A stretch of DNA of 64,000 nucleotides from Panax quinquefolius (GCA_020205615.1 CM035163.1:43224189-43288188); one strand, 5' to 3'; positions 12,276 to 23,770 are shown, counted from the first letter of the stretch. Notes: generated from the letters alone by a model not told the origin. A program made the numbers and translations.

Positions 12276-13376
12276 ACCTCCTAGGTCCTGTTGCTCCACG
12301 AATCAACTGCTTGGAATGAATCCTCTTTCGCAGCGAAAATTATAGCCTTCTTTGATGAATTCTGAGGGAAATAATCAAGATATGATCAAGGTGATGGGGC
12401 TCAGAAACAAAGAAAGACTACAGTTGCCTGAAACAAAAAAGAGAAATAGAGGAAGCAAGTCAAGAGAAATTCAAAAGAAAACATGCAAGTAAGCAAATTG
12501 AAAAGCGAAGACGAAAAGAAGGAATGGAGTCCCAAGGGTTCGAGTCCCTCATAGAGTTTGGCCCTATAGGGTTAAACCCCTAAGGTTAGGCCCTATAGGG
12601 TGGAATCCTCTTTGTTACCTCTCGCTCGGATTGAGGAATGTTTTCTTGTCGCTCCCTTGAGGATCTTCCTGGCTCGTAGGAAGAGAGAAAATAAGCAAGG
12701 AGGTGTGAATGGCTTGGGAGATGCGTACATATGAATACATGTATAGCCCCCAAAGTATACTTGCAACGAAAAAGGAAGCAACCCCTCTTTTTTCCATTAA
12801 GGGAAGGATTAAATCTGATTTCCAAAAGATAAGTATCCTTGAATTTATTTCTAAATAGAAATATATAAAGATATAATTTTCTAAATATATATATAAAAAA
12901 AAGATTTAATTTTCTCCTAATATATAAAGGGAAATTTCAAAATTTAACTTTTTCCTTCTAAATAATGATAAGGAAGGATATCGTCTTCAAAAATCAAATA
13001 AAGAAAAAAAAATTCCAAAATAAAATTAAGATTTGATTTTATTTGATAAAAAGGAAAGATTTAGTTTACCAAAAGAAAGATTTTATTAGATTTGGTAATA
13101 TTAATTTAATGATCTTCCCTGTCTTAATTTCTAGAAAAATAAGGAAACAAATATTGGGCAAACTATGGAAAGATTTTCAAAAGATTTTCCAGTATGATCA
13201 TGGAAGAGCCCTGTTAGGTTTTGCCTCCCGAGGGTTTAACCCTAAGGGTTTGGTTCCCTAGGGGTTCCCTCTTTTAGGATCCTTGTCTTCAAGACCTGTA
13301 AAGTGAAGTCTCGCAAAAATCGTTCAAAGGCTTGAAGTATTCTTGCACGATCGTTTATTTAGGAATGCGACTCTCG

Positions 13377-13389
13377 CGCAGGGGGCAAA
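13377..13389 (+). promoter_or_regulatory. Polypurine tract
   Basis: CGCAGGGGGCAAA lies immediately before the 3' LTR start (TGTGGGCCC). This is the expected place for plus-strand priming. Confidence 0.6.
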
Positions 13390-14113
13390 TGTGGGCCCAA
13401 GTGCAAAATTAGTATTCACATGACCTAATTAAATTAAATGCACAATTAGGGTTCAATGACCTCATTAATTAAATGTGCAAATTAGGGTTCGCATAACCTA
13501 ATTAAATGAAGACGGAGAGGTCAGAAATAAATGTACTAGACCCAAGAGAAGCCTCCACATGTCCCGAGACAGAAGACTCGTGGAGGCGGCTCATTTTGGG
13601 AATTGATTGAGGGATTAGATTGGTGGCTAGAAGGACAGGGCAATATAGGCATTATTCTAATGACTAAAGAGTATTTCTGAAATTTTCCTGAAAACATGTG
13701 CCTAACATGTGACTACTTAATTCCAGGAAACTCTATAAATACCCCTTCTATTCTAGGACGGGGGAGGACTCTTTTGGTGACTTAAGGCTTGGATATTCCA
13801 CCTATAAAGCACGAAAAGGGTTTGGGACATTCTCTCTCAACACTCAGGAAGATTCTTGGAATCCCAATAACCCTAATAAGGTTTCTGGATTCTAGGAGTG
13901 GAATGACTCAAGAAGAAGGCTCTTGGAATCCCAATAGCCCTAACACGGTTTTCGGATTCTAGGAGTTCTGCCATGCTTCATTGGAGTAATCGCCCACCTG
14001 TCGTTCTCCCCTCTTCAATCAATCAATCAATCAATTCTGTGCTCTTCGTGTATTTCTCCCCTCCTCAGCCAAAACGAAACCCTAACTGACAAGGCACGAT
14101 TTCCTTGCCCACA
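13390..14113 (+). repeat. 3' LTR of the Tat-type element
   Basis: The 724-bp LTR begins TGTGGGCCCAAG and ends CCTTGCCCACA. A TATA box, TATAAATA, is at 13734-13741. Two near-identical blocks of about 75 bases follow it (GATTCTTGGAATCCCAATA and CTCTTGGAATCCCAATAGC, 13850-13965). The sequence after 14113 resumes the inverted-repeat arm of the Mutator-like element. Confidence 0.85.
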
Positions 14114-15211
14114 TATATTATCTTAATAACATTACTTATAATTAGATATTAGTATATATTAATGGTATTAGTAACATTAATATTCTAATAGCATTACTGT
14201 TATAGTCTACATTAATGTTAAAAAAATGAACCTTATTTGTTTTTATTTTATAGTTTTTTTAACAAAAGTAATAATAGAATTAGTGTATGCTAATAAGAAT
14301 AATTTATGATGATAACAATAATAGTTATAATAAATAAATAATTTAATCTTGTGACCGCATATTTTGTAAAAATAATAAGTACTTTATTTATTCAATATAT
14401 TTAAATGATTTTTTAAATTTCATCTTTTCCAATAAGTAACGAAGTTGACGAGGTAGAATTAATAGAATAACAAATAAATAAATAAATAATAAAAACCTTA
14501 AGATGACTCTTATTCATGGTTTTGACTCTTCTCACGCGTTCCTACAGAAGAAACTACACAGATAGAGAAAAATTGAATTTATCTCTTCTTTTCGTCAAAA
14601 TTATCTTATTTTTCATTAGCATGTATATTAATAACAATAATATTGTAAGTATATTAATATTATTAATGACATTAATATATCCTAATATCTAATAAGCAAC
14701 ATTATTAAGATAATATATTTTTTATTTAGCTAAGAAGCAAAATCATGTTAAAGAGAATTACTAATAACTAATAAGTAATTAATAACAACTTATTAATAAT
14801 ATTATTAACAACTAATAAGTTGTATTAATATTATTACTGTTAGTAATAATTTTATAAGAGAACATTAATATTTTAAGGTAGTTGGTAATCAAATATTTTG
14901 TTAATTTTTTATAGTATGAGGTTTTAGGTTCAAATCTTGAGAGAATAGATATTTGTTGCTCAAATATTATTCAATTAACATGTCAACGCGTCATGTGTAT
15001 AAATCAACACCGCATGGTATAAGAAGGTTCACAATCCAAATTTTCCAAATAGTAAAATGTTAGTTTTGCATTGACTAAAAAAAGGGATGCAATATATATT
15101 TAGTACCAGGGTCAATTCTGCATTTTACTCTTGAAATAAGTCCTCTTTGATCAGAACTGTGTAGTGCTCTCTTTCCTTTCCCATTTACAGTGAGAAGAGA
15201 AGGACGGCTAA

Positions 15212-16549
15212 ATGGGCACATCAAGCGATCAGCCAACTTCTTATACTTCAGTTAACATAGAAGATCCTAAATCTCCGTTGTCGAATTGGATTACGGAACA
15301 ACTACAAGGCATACACCCCATATCCAATGATCACGTCTGCATCTATAGAGTTCCTCGTTATCTTCGCCAAGTAAATGAGGAAGCCTTCACGCCACAAATG
15401 GTGTCTATCGGTCCTTTTCACCATGGGAAAGCGGAGTTGCAGCCGTGGGAAGAGAATAAAATGCGCTATTTGCAGGCATTCCTCTATCGTACTGAGAAGA
15501 GTTTGGAGGATTGTACAGAGTTTATAAAGCGTTTGGAAGGAAGAGCTCGGGCCTGCTACAGGGACAAAATTGATATGACTAGTAATGCATTTGTGAAATT
15601 GATGCTTGTGGATAGCTGTTTTATCATCGAGTCCATTTGGAGGTGGGGGAACAAATACCCAGAACCAGCAGATTACTTGAGTAATCCTGAGCTGATTCGT
15701 CTCGTTTTCAGAGAGATGCTTTTATTGGAAAATCAGATTCCGTTTTTTGTTCTCCGTGATTTATTCCGCTTAGGCTTCAACAACCCAGGGGAGGACGAAG
15801 ATGAGTTTCTTGAGCTTTCGTTCGCTTATTTTGCTACTATATTACCGACAATAACGGAGCCCGGAGATATGGAAAGTGTGTTTAGAAATGTGAAGCGTCA
15901 CCTAGGATCAGGTTTAGAAGTAAAGCACTTCACTGATTTGTTTAGGATATGTCACCTACCAGAAAAATTACAGGAGCCAAGTGCGGACACTAATCTTGTA
16001 CGAATTCCAAATGCAGCAAGATTGTCAGAAGCTGGAGTGAAATTCGAAATTGGCACAAGCAAGTATTTACACGACATAAATTATAACAACGGATTTCTGG
16101 AAATGACAATGTTCCAAGTACACGACGACTCGGAATGTTTGCTCAAAAACCTTATTGCACTGGAGACGTGTCACTATCCATTTGATAGTTACATAATCAA
16201 TTATATTTGTTTTATGGACATGCTTATCGACAGTGCTACAGATGTGGATTTACTCATTCAGAAGGGAATTATTATAAATGACATGAGTAGTAGTGCTTCA
16301 GTGGCTTCCCTCTTTAACAACCTTGCAATGGAAACTACATTGTTTGGTCCATATTACTTTACGAGTATATCTGATGACATGAACTCATATTACGAGGTTC
16401 CTTGGCACAATTGGAAAGCAACTTTCAAACGTGATTACTGCCGCACTCCGTGGATGATTGCTTCTACTATGGCTGCAATTATATTACTTGTGCTTACTCT
16501 CATACAAACCATATGTTCTATAATTTCACTTATTACCGGCAAGAGTTGA
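15212..16549 (+). CDS. DUF247 / UPF0481 family membrane protein
   Basis: This is an intact single-exon gene of 445 residues, the usual length of the plant DUF247 family (UPF0481), whose biochemical role is not established. Family blocks appear in order: VCIYRVPRYLR and SIGPFHHG (residues ~43-70), MRYLQAFL, LMLVDSCFIIE (~125), REMLLLENQIPFFVLRDLFRLGF (~165-190), PNAARLSEAGVKF (~265) and a single C-terminal membrane segment (ASTMAAIILLVLTLIQTICSIISLI), so it is probably tail-anchored. There is no signal peptide. The first ATG (GGCTAAATGGG) gives the family-standard N-terminus. Its promoter was invaded by a Mutator-like element ending 81 bases upstream. A decayed partial copy lies at 27923-28134, so the locus once held at least two DUF247 genes. 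The call is secure; expression is unknown. Confidence 0.95.
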   Translation: MGTSSDQPTSYTSVNIEDPKSPLSNWITEQLQGIHPISNDHVCIYRVPRYLRQVNEEAFTPQMVSIGPFHHGKAELQPWEENKMRYLQAFLYRTEKSLEDCTEFIKRLEGRARACYRDKIDMTSNAFVKLMLVDSCFIIESIWRWGNKYPEPADYLSNPELIRLVFREMLLLENQIPFFVLRDLFRLGFNNPGEDEDEFLELSFAYFATILPTITEPGDMESVFRNVKRHLGSGLEVKHFTDLFRICHLPEKLQEPSADTNLVRIPNAARLSEAGVKFEIGTSKYLHDINYNNGFLEMTMFQVHDDSECLLKNLIALETCHYPFDSYIINYICFMDMLIDSATDVDLLIQKGIIINDMSSSASVASLFNNLAMETTLFGPYYFTSISDDMNSYYEVPWHNWKATFKRDYCRTPWMIASTMAAIILLVLTLIQTICSIISLITGKS

Positions 16550-16952
16550 TTCACTTTTAATGTGGTTTGGGTCTCTGTGTGGTTCTTGCTGCTAGTACTG
16601 TCTGGTTACAAGTACAGTTGTCGGATTGGATTCCCCTCTCCCAGGGACAGATCTGCACCAGTTTTCGTCAATGCGGAATTGTTTGTTGTTATCCTCATAT
16701 ATGTCCTTAATTAATTTTTTTGTTGTGTTTCAATGTGAGACTTTATTATCAAACAGTAAATCATCTTTTGTTTATTTTCTTAGTGTGAGAATTAGTTGCC
16801 ACCATTTGTTTGAAGCAAAATTAAGGTTTTTCCCACTATACTTGTACCGTTTACGCAATAGGCCATTCAAATTTTATAAATTGCAATTATCCAATTGAAC
16901 AAATGAAAATAGCAATAAAAAGTAAGCATTTCTGTTTTCTTTCCTACAATAA
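16550..16952. other. DUF247 downstream region
   Basis: AT-rich 3' flank, probably holding the 3' UTR. A short open frame at 16626-16898 has no recognisable content. No other gene is seen. Confidence 0.5.
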
Positions 16953-17368
16953 GTTTGGGATTGCTTAAAACATATGATTACTAATTTTGATTATTGATTT
17001 ACTGCTTTAGATTATTATCAGTTTTAGAAAATTAGTATCTGTTTGGTAAATAAAAAACAAATAAATTTGTAAAAAGTGAAAAGTGTTTGGTATAAAATTC
17101 ATTTATTAATCACTTATTTCAACTGTAAATTATTAAAAAGGAATGTTTTGAGAAGTAAAGATGGCCAACGGATGAAAATTACTAAAATAGATAAAGATAG
17201 ATTAGTAATATGCTTAGTCAAACCTGATTATTAGATTTTGCAAATAATCAAAAATTCCAAATTGAAGGTTTTGATTATTTCCGAAAAAAAGTGATTACAA
17301 ACAGTTTCAAAAGCAGAGTATCAAACACTTTTTGCTTCTTAAAATTGATTATAAGCAAGTTTGACCGC

Positions 17369-18059
17369 TGTTCAGGAGTATTTTATCGACTTTCATGTGG
17401 GCTGAAGGCCCGACATTAGAAGGGCTTTGAGAGACTACTGGGCTGAAGCCCAGCCCATAAAGAGGTTGGAGCTGGTCGGGTCGGCGTCTGAGTCCTTTTA
17501 GGCCAGAGTCATACCTTAGGGGATACTCTTCGGGTTCAGTGTCCGAGTTCTTTGGCTAGGATCGTTACCTTGTTAATGTGGGGTTCGGGTCTGTCTTGAG
17601 TCCTTTGGTAAAGCCCGGACTTCTTTCAGTGGGATTGTTTGGGCCTGCACAGTGGGCTCTCCTGCGTGCAGAGTTCAGGATCCTAATCATAATTGAATAA
17701 GGTAACTCCAAAGGTAGTGGTTGGATTGGATTCCACTTGTACCTTTTAAGGAGATTGTGTTGGACCCAAGTTATGGCAATTACCATGGCTAAGAGTCCAA
17801 ATCCGACTCGGATAAGGATTCTAAGGTGGAGATAGTACTATAAATATAAGGCCAAGGTTACAATTAACAGGTAATACATATTTTGAGCACTGAACACATA
17901 GCCTCCATTGTTAAACCTTGTGAACGGTCTGTACTTATTCTCACACCGGAGCTATCCCCCGACGGCACAAGCCGTCAAGCTTCTGTGTGTTCTGTTATTG
18001 TGCAGGTTCTAGCGCGTGGATTCTGTGATAGGACGCGCCGGCGAAACTTGGTGTTAACA
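17369..18059 (+). repeat. 5' LTR of the Retand element
   Basis: The 691-bp LTR runs from TGTTCAGGAG to GGTGTTAACA. A TATA box, TATAAATA, is at 17839-17846. The 3' partner is at 26784-27472. Confidence 0.92.
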
Positions 18060-18060
18060 T

Positions 18061-18077
18061 TGGCGCTAGAAGGATGG
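18061..18077 (+). promoter_or_regulatory. Primer-binding site
   Basis: TGGCGCTAGAAGGATGG lies two bases after the 5' LTR end. The TGG start would pair with a tRNA CCA tail. I do not assign the tRNA. Confidence 0.7.
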
Positions 18078-18345
18078 CACTTTAGTGCTTAATCAATCAC
18101 AATCAGACTTTTCTGGTAAGAGACTATGGCGAGCATGGAGTATGCTATTTTTGATCACAAAAAGGCCAAAACACACTAGACCACCCAGGTGAGAGGGTCG
18201 GTGAAAGACAGACTTGGTTCCAGAATCCAGGGAGATCAGGTGGAACCGCCTGCCTCCCCTCGGCGAAAACTCTTCCACGACGGCGGCCAGACACCCCAAC
18301 CAAAGCCGGTCAGGCGTGATTTAGAATCACTCACGGGCACTGGAG

Positions 18346-19754
18346 GTGCATGGGAAAGGCCAAGGCGAGGGCAGTCAGGATCAGAGAGAGTTTATCCTGC
18401 AGAAGAAGATGGAGCAGAACAAAGATGCCATGATGGCCCTGCGTCTTCAGCAAGATGAACTCGAGTGGCAGATGGCTAATATGGCTAGAGAACAGGAGGC
18501 ATCCTCAAAAAGGCGTAGGCATTGGAGCCGATCCCGGTCACCCCGACGGAGAGAAGCCGATAAGGAAAGGAGTAGGTATCGAAGCCACTCGAGGGATGGC
18601 CGAAGCCGGAGGAGGAGCCGTTCAGCAGAGCGACGATCAGAACATCCAGGCAGGTCGGGACTGAGGAGGAGGGACGCGACTCCTGAACATGGGCGGGACA
18701 GACCCCGATCGTCCCCCCATGAGGAAGAGTCTGACCCCCTCACTCGAAGGGTGACAGAATTGGAAAAATTGTTGTTGGCAAAGAACTCGATGGGGGTGCC
18801 TACGGCTTGCATAGGGTAGCCCTTCTCGCCCAAAATCAACAGCGTGATAGCCGATCCCAAAAAGAAGATGCCCAGATGGAGACCTATGATGGGGTGGGGG
18901 ATCCGTATGACCATTCGGATGGGTACGATAGGCTGATGACGTACTACAGACACTCGGATGCTGCCAAATGTAACATGTTCGCAACTACTCTGAAGAAGAG
19001 CGCTCGAGAATGGATAGGGACCTTGGCAATGGGGTCAATTAGTTCATGGAATGATCTTCGGGAGAAATTACATGCTCGGTTCGGGAGTAACAAGAGGCGA
19101 GGAAAGATCACAGCGTCCCTCATACAGGTCAGACAGAAATTGGATGAAAGCCTATGACAGTACGTCAAAAGGTTCCGAGATGCGGTGGGATCGGTAGCAG
19201 AGTTAAACTCCCCGCAAGCCTTGGGATTTTTCACTACTGGTCTGGACATCGGGAAGTCGAAGAACTTGATGAAGGATTTGGTGATCAATCCTCCGGCTGA
19301 CTTGACATAAGCTTTCCACCGAGTCGAGGGTTACATAGAAATAGAGGAGGCGATGGGGAACTTCAAATCGCATTCTCAATCTTATGAGAAGTCCAAGGAT
19401 CGAGATAAGCAGAGTTATCAGATGTCAGACAATCAGGGGAGGTCAGATAATTACAGTAAGAAAAGCTACAATAGGGGAGGGTCGGGCAATGGACGACCAC
19501 CTTTCCCAAACAAGAATGTCAACAAAGTATACACTGCCCTCAACACGGACTGGGCTAAAATACCGGAGGAGATGTGGAACAAGCCCTTTTTTGAACCATG
19601 CCAAGCGATCCCGAAACTTGGGAAGAGGGGTCGGGACAAATATTGTGCTTATCATCAGTGTTGGGGGCATACGATGGAAGAATGCAACAACCTGAAAGAT
19701 CTAATAGAGAAGAACGTCGAGAATGGGCAGCTGGTGCAATATGTGGTCGGTTGA
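18346..19754 (+). pseudogene. Retand gag (frameshifted, premature stops)
   Basis: Gag builds the virus-like particle. The first piece (18346-18819) has a Gln/Met-rich helix, a long Arg/Ser basic tract (RSRSPRRRE and RSHSRDGRSRRRSRS) and a short coiled coil (LTRRVTELEKLLLAK). After a frame change near 18810, 18807-19157 carries the gag core (KCNMFATTLKKSAREWIGTL, SWNDLREKLHARFG). A TGA at 19155 (probably CGA originally) and a TAA near 19309 interrupt it. 19353-19754 ends with a variant zinc knuckle CAYHQCWGHTMEEC (CX2HX4HX4C), as in other Tat gags. Protease follows about 150 bases later. Confidence 0.87.
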
Positions 19755-19907
19755 GAAGGTTCAAAAGCCCCCCGGGAGGAGAACATGGATCTGACTCGGG
19801 AAGCACAGCCGCAACCGCACCCACAAGCCCGAGGGGTTATTGATGTGATATAGGGCAAGTCGGTAGGGCGTGTAACCAGTAGGAAGAGGAGTAGGCACCT
19901 CGAGGCC

Positions 19908-20498
19908 GTGTTGTCGGTAGCTAGTTCATCGCCTAGAAAGGATATGGCATATTCAGGAGTATCCATCTCTTTCTCGGATGAAGAATATCCTACTGACCAT
20001 ATTGAACCACATGATGGGGCGCTAGTAATAATTGCACAGATCGGGCCAGTAGACATGAAAAGGATGATGATCGATAACGGGTCCTCGGTCGATATACTCT
20101 ACACGCATGCCTATCAGAGGATGGATCTAGAAGGAAAGAAGATGGAATTGGGTGGAGAAGGCCCGTTGTACGGTTTTAGCGGAGACCCGGTGCATGTCGC
20201 AGGCACCATCGAGTTACCAGTCAGGTTCGACACGGCCCCTCAGCAAGTAGAAATAATGGTGAAATTTTTTGTAGTACAAGTGGATTTGGCCTACAACACC
20301 ATCTTGGGAAGGTCGACATTAACAGCATTGCAGGCAGTGACGTCTATTCGTCACTTCAAAATCAAGTTTTCGACACCGAACGGGATCGGGGAGGTAAAAG
20401 GTGATCTGGACATTGCCCGAAGGTGTTATCGAAATACTTTGATTTCCTCAGGGGTTGGGGTCAGCAAACAGAAACAGACAATGGCCATCGAGATATAA
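19908..20498 (+). pseudogene. Retand aspartic protease
   Basis: The domain processes the gag-pol polyprotein. The catalytic-type motif IDNGSSVDILY is at residues ~55-65; most retropepsins have D-S/T-G and this branch shows DNGSS. A later VDLAYNTILGRSTL supplies the conserved I-L-G-R block. The 196-residue frame is open, but a TAA at 20496 separates it from reverse transcriptase, so the polyprotein is broken. Confidence 0.82.
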
Positions 20499-20525
20499 CC
20501 ATTCACTGAGAGCAGTACGAAACCC

Positions 20526-21336
20526 ATGGCACTACCGGCAGAAGAGACAGAAGATGTGGAGTTGATACCGGGGAATCCAGAAAAACTGATCAAAATTGGG
20601 GCAGGATTAACAGAATCGATGCGAACAGGTCTGGTGGACTTGCTTCGGGTGTATGCCGATATCTTCGCGTGGGAGCCTAGTGATATGCCCGGAGTAAGCG
20701 AATCGGTAGCGCTACATAGACTGCATACAGACCCAAAAAGAAAACTAGTGATACAGAAAAGAAGGATCTTCGCCCTGGAAAGACAGAGGATCATATATGA
20801 AGAGATTGGTAAACTACCGGAGGCAGGATTCATCTTCGAGATCGACTCTCCCGAATGGCTGGCGAATATGGTTTTGGTTCAGAAGCAAAATGGGAAGTGG
20901 AGGTTGTGCATCGACTACACGGATCTGAATAAGGTATGCCCAAAAGACTTCTATCCCCTACCCAACATAGACCAACTCATTGATGCTACTTCAGGGTATG
21001 GAATGTTAAGTTTCATGGACACTTTCTCGGGATACCACCAAATTTTGATGAGCAAGGATGACATCCCGAAGACAAGCTTCATCACACATCGGGCTATATA
21101 TGCGTATCGGAAGATGACATTCGGATTGCTGAACACAGGGGCTACTTATCAATGGATGATGAACTTTGTATTCCGAAAGTAGTTGGGCAGAAGTATGGAA
21201 GTGTACGTGGATGACATGATCGTAAAAAGCATGTCAGTCCGAGATCATTTGGAAGACCTAGAAGACTACTTTGAAACAAGAAGAAACATGTTGAGGACCG
21301 AACTCCGACCAAATGTACCTTCTGGTTTGGGCTCGT
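20526..21336 (+). pseudogene. Retand reverse transcriptase
   Basis: The domain copies element RNA into DNA. The open part (20526-21182) shows KWRLCIDYTDLNKVCPKD, YPLPNIDQLIDATSG and MLSFMDTFSGYHQI (first catalytic Asp). The catalytic VYVDDMIVK motif follows at 21201-21227, after a TAG at 21180 that is probably a mutated CAG. Downstream a frame change gives LVWARENFSGYLSKKRGIEANPEKI instead of the normal FLGF(M/I) context. The catalytic residues are still readable, but the frame is not continuous. Confidence 0.88.
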
Positions 21337-21342
21337 GAAAAT

Positions 21343-22098
21343 TTCTCAGGATACTTGTCAAAGAAAAGGGGAATCGAAGCCAACCCAGAGAAGATTTTGG
21401 CGATCTTAGGCATGAAATCTCCAAAGACATTCAAAGATGTGCAGAGGTTGACGGGCCGGATAGCTGCCCTTCAGAGATTCGTGTCAAGGTCAGCCGAAAG
21501 ATGTTTACCCTTTTTTGACACCCTCAAGGGGCCAAAGATCGAGAAAAGTTTTTAGTGGACGTCGGAATGCGAAGATGCGTTCCAAGGGATCAAAACATAT
21601 CTGTCTTCGGCACCATTGCTGATGAAACCAATCCCTTCAGAACCCTTATATTTATACTTGGCTGCGAGCCCGATGGCAGTAGGGGCAACACTGGTACGTG
21701 ACAAGGGAGGAAAGCAGTTCTTGGTGTACTACGTAAACCACGTACTTTGGGATGCAGAGATCAGATACCCGAACCTGGAAAAGTTCGCCCATGCTTTAAT
21801 AATTGCCAGCAGGAAGCTCAGACACTATTTCCAGGGTCGACTAATAGTGGTGTACACAGATCAGCTGTTAAAGAAGATTTTGCATAAGCCAGAAGTATCA
21901 GGTCAGTTGGCCGCATGGGCGATGGAATTAACACAGTTTTCAATAGAATATCATCCCCGGACAGCAATCAAAGGGCAGGCCTTAGCAAATTTTGTGGTTG
22001 AGTGTTCCTTTACAGAGTCAGACGTGAGCACCGTGGTCGAAACTCAACAAAGGCCGATCTCGTGGACGTTGTATGTGGATGGGTCGTCGACTTCGGAC
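21343..22098 (+). pseudogene. Retand RT thumb and first RNase H
   Basis: 21343-21555 carries the RT connection (SKKRGIEANPEKI, LTGRIAALQRFVSRSAER). After a TAG at about 21553 (F-stop-WT, probably FQWT) the RNase H follows, with LYLYLAASPMAVGATLVRD, YPNLEKFAHALIIASRKLRHYFQ and VVYTDQLLKKIL. The domain degrades the RNA strand of the hybrid during reverse transcription. It is broken by stops but clearly of Ty3-gypsy type. Confidence 0.8.
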
Positions 22099-22440
22099 AT
22101 CAGTGGAGCAGAGGTCATTCTGACAAGTCCCGAAGGGTTCAAAGTCTAGCAGGCGATCCGATTTCAGTTTAAGGCCACAAACAACGAAGCAGAGTATGAG
22201 GCCATCCTAGCAGGAATACGGTTGGCCCGGAGCTTGGAGGTACAGAAGTTGGCCATCTATAGTGATTCTCAGCTGGTGGTCAAGCAGTTGTCGGATGAAT
22301 ATGAGGCTCGGGGGGCAAGAATGTCAAAGTATTTGGCTGAAGTAAAGGATAAGCTCGCATACTTCGCATTGCACAGTTGTCAGGGGGTGGATCAGTAAGA
22401 TAATACAATAGCAGATGCCCTAGCGAGATTGGCAACCACC
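22066..22440 (+). pseudogene. Second (archaeal-type) RNase H, hallmark of the Tat lineage
   Basis: Directly after the first RNase H comes a second RNase H fold: TLYVDGSSTSD (first Asp), ATNNEAEYEAILAGIRLA (Glu), LAIYSDSQLVVKQL (Asp) and NTIADALARLATTEAS (last Asp). All four catalytic acidic positions are present. A TAG at 22147 and a TAA at 22396 break the frame; both sit where relatives have Q or E codons. Dual RNase H is a known feature of Tat elements. Confidence 0.85.
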
Positions 22441-23770
22441 GAAGCAAGCTCCTTCAACGGATCGGTATACCTGGAAGTTCTAGAATGGCACAGTGTTCCA
22501 AAGATAGAAGTGCTAGATCTGGACCAATTTGACTGCTGGCTCACGCCTTACATTTCCTACCTGGCAGATGGGATCCTCCCTTCGGACCGAATCCTAGCAA
22601 GACAAGTCAAACACCAAAGCTCAAACTTCGTCCTCATCGATGGGGATCTATATCGAAGGGCTTTCAGCTCTCCCCTACTCAAATGCTTAACTCCCTCGGA
22701 AGAAGACTATACACTCAGGAAAGTACATGAAGGGATTTGTGGGGATCACATGGGGGCCAAGTCACTGGCGTACAAGATTTTGAGGCAGAGGTATTATTGG
22801 CCGACTATCTACACTGAGGCCAAGGAATTTGTCAGAAGATGTCCCAAGTGTCAGCTGAATAGCACTATCCCACATCAACCTCCTGAAGAGTTGTATTCGG
22901 TTTTATCCTCGATTCCTTTTGCTGTATGGGGAATCGACATCCTAGGGCCTCTGCCGAAGGCCAAGGGACAAGTTAGCTTTGTGATCGTGGCTATCGACTA
23001 TATGAAGAAATGGGTCGAAGCCAAACCACTACAGAAGATCACCGAACAAGAATGCTTGAAATTTTTCAAAGAAGGAATCGTTTATCATTTCGGTATTCCG
23101 ATGGCAGTGGTCTCTGATAATGGCAGACAGTTTGTGGGGTCGAAGTTCGAGGGCTTCCTGAAGGAGTTGGGAATTCAGCATCGCAAGACCTCAGTGACTC
23201 ATCCTCAATCGAATGGTCAAGTGGAAGTGGCAAACCGAACTCTGCTCAACGGGATAAAACGAAGGTTGGATGAATTAAAGGGTCGGTGGCCCGAAGAGCT
23301 ATTAAGCGTTTTGTGGGCATATCGGACTACTCCGAGGACAACAACCGGGGATTCTCCGTTCAGATTGGTATATGGGACCGATGCACTCATACCAGTTGAG
23401 ATCAGATCCCCCACTCTTTGAGTCAGTCAGTACAAGGAGCTATACAATGACGACGATCTGAAAACAAATTTGGATCTACTGGAAGTGGTTCGGGACTCTG
23501 CTATATTGAGGTTGGCTGTCTATCAGCAGAGAACAGCCCAACACTACAACCAAAAGGTGAAGCCGAGGAGGTTTGCAGTTGGCGATTTGGTCCTCCAGGA
23601 GTCGGAGGCATCAACCCCCCAGAACACTGGCAAGTTGATGCCTAACTAGGAGGGACCTTATGACGTGGTAGAGGTGCCGAAGCCAGGTACATACCGACTT
23701 CGAGTAATGGATGGTTCGGTAGTAAAGAATACATGGCATGCTGGAAGACTTAGAAAATTTTACCAGTAAT
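22429..23770 (+). pseudogene. Retand integrase
   Basis: The open frame 22429-23421 holds the H2C2 zinc domain (HEGICGDHMG, CPKCQ) and the catalytic core with D (WGIDILGP), D (VVSDNGRQF) and E (HPQSNGQVEVANR). A TGA at 23419 cuts off the C-terminal part, which continues as YKELYNDDDLKTNLDLL, RRFAVGDLVL and GTYRLRVMDG to about 23770. No chromodomain is present, as expected for Tat. A truncated relative lies at 51-665. Confidence 0.9.

Larger units (their letters stand above)
10860..13389 (+). repeat. Non-coding 3' region of the Tat element with duplicated blocks
   Basis: No believable gene is present. A block at about 10870-11105 that ends in GCACAGGGGGAAAA recurs, diverged, at about 13140-13389, where it ends in GCGCAGGGGGCAAA. 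Both contain CTAGGGTTT/CCTAGAGGTTCCCTCT-like text and end in a purine tract, so the 3' end was internally duplicated. A 99-bp array lies between (listed separately). The open frames here on the minus strand have no recognisable content. Confidence 0.65.
7838..14113 (+). mobile_element. Degenerate Tat/Ogre-type gypsy element lacking pol
   Basis: The order is 5' LTR remnant, PBS, broken gag, a long non-coding 3' region full of tandem repeats, a purine-rich tract and a complete 3' LTR. I see no protease, reverse transcriptase or integrase, so it depends on other elements. The gag type, the PBS-like TTGGCAACTCTG(T)TGGGGA and the repeat-rich 3' region fit the Tat/Ogre lineage. The insertion is inside the left arm of the Mutator-like element. 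No target duplication remains because the 5' LTR is truncated. Confidence 0.8.
7401..15140. mobile_element. Mutator-like long-TIR element, split by a retroelement
   Basis: The 10-bp direct repeat TTGAAATAAG lies at 7401-7410 and 15131-15140. The element itself (7411-15130) starts GACTAAAATGC and ends, reversed, GAGTAAAATGC. Its arms are long inverted repeats of roughly 480 bases. The left arm is 7411-7837 continued at 14114-14195; the right arm is about 14640-15130. A 6.3-kb Tat-type retroelement (7838-14113) sits inside the left arm. A 9-11 bp target duplication and long TIRs are typical of Mutator-like elements. No transposase is present, so it is non-autonomous, about 1.4 kb before the insertion. 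Its right end is 81 bases before the DUF247 start codon. Confidence 0.8.

Noticed and set aside
7838..14113. Full coding retroelement
   Set aside because: I looked for RT (YxDD), RNase H and integrase motifs between gag and the 3' LTR and found none.
18447..18953. 168-codon minus-strand frame inside gag
   Set aside because: It mirrors the Arg/Ser-rich gag codons on the other strand.
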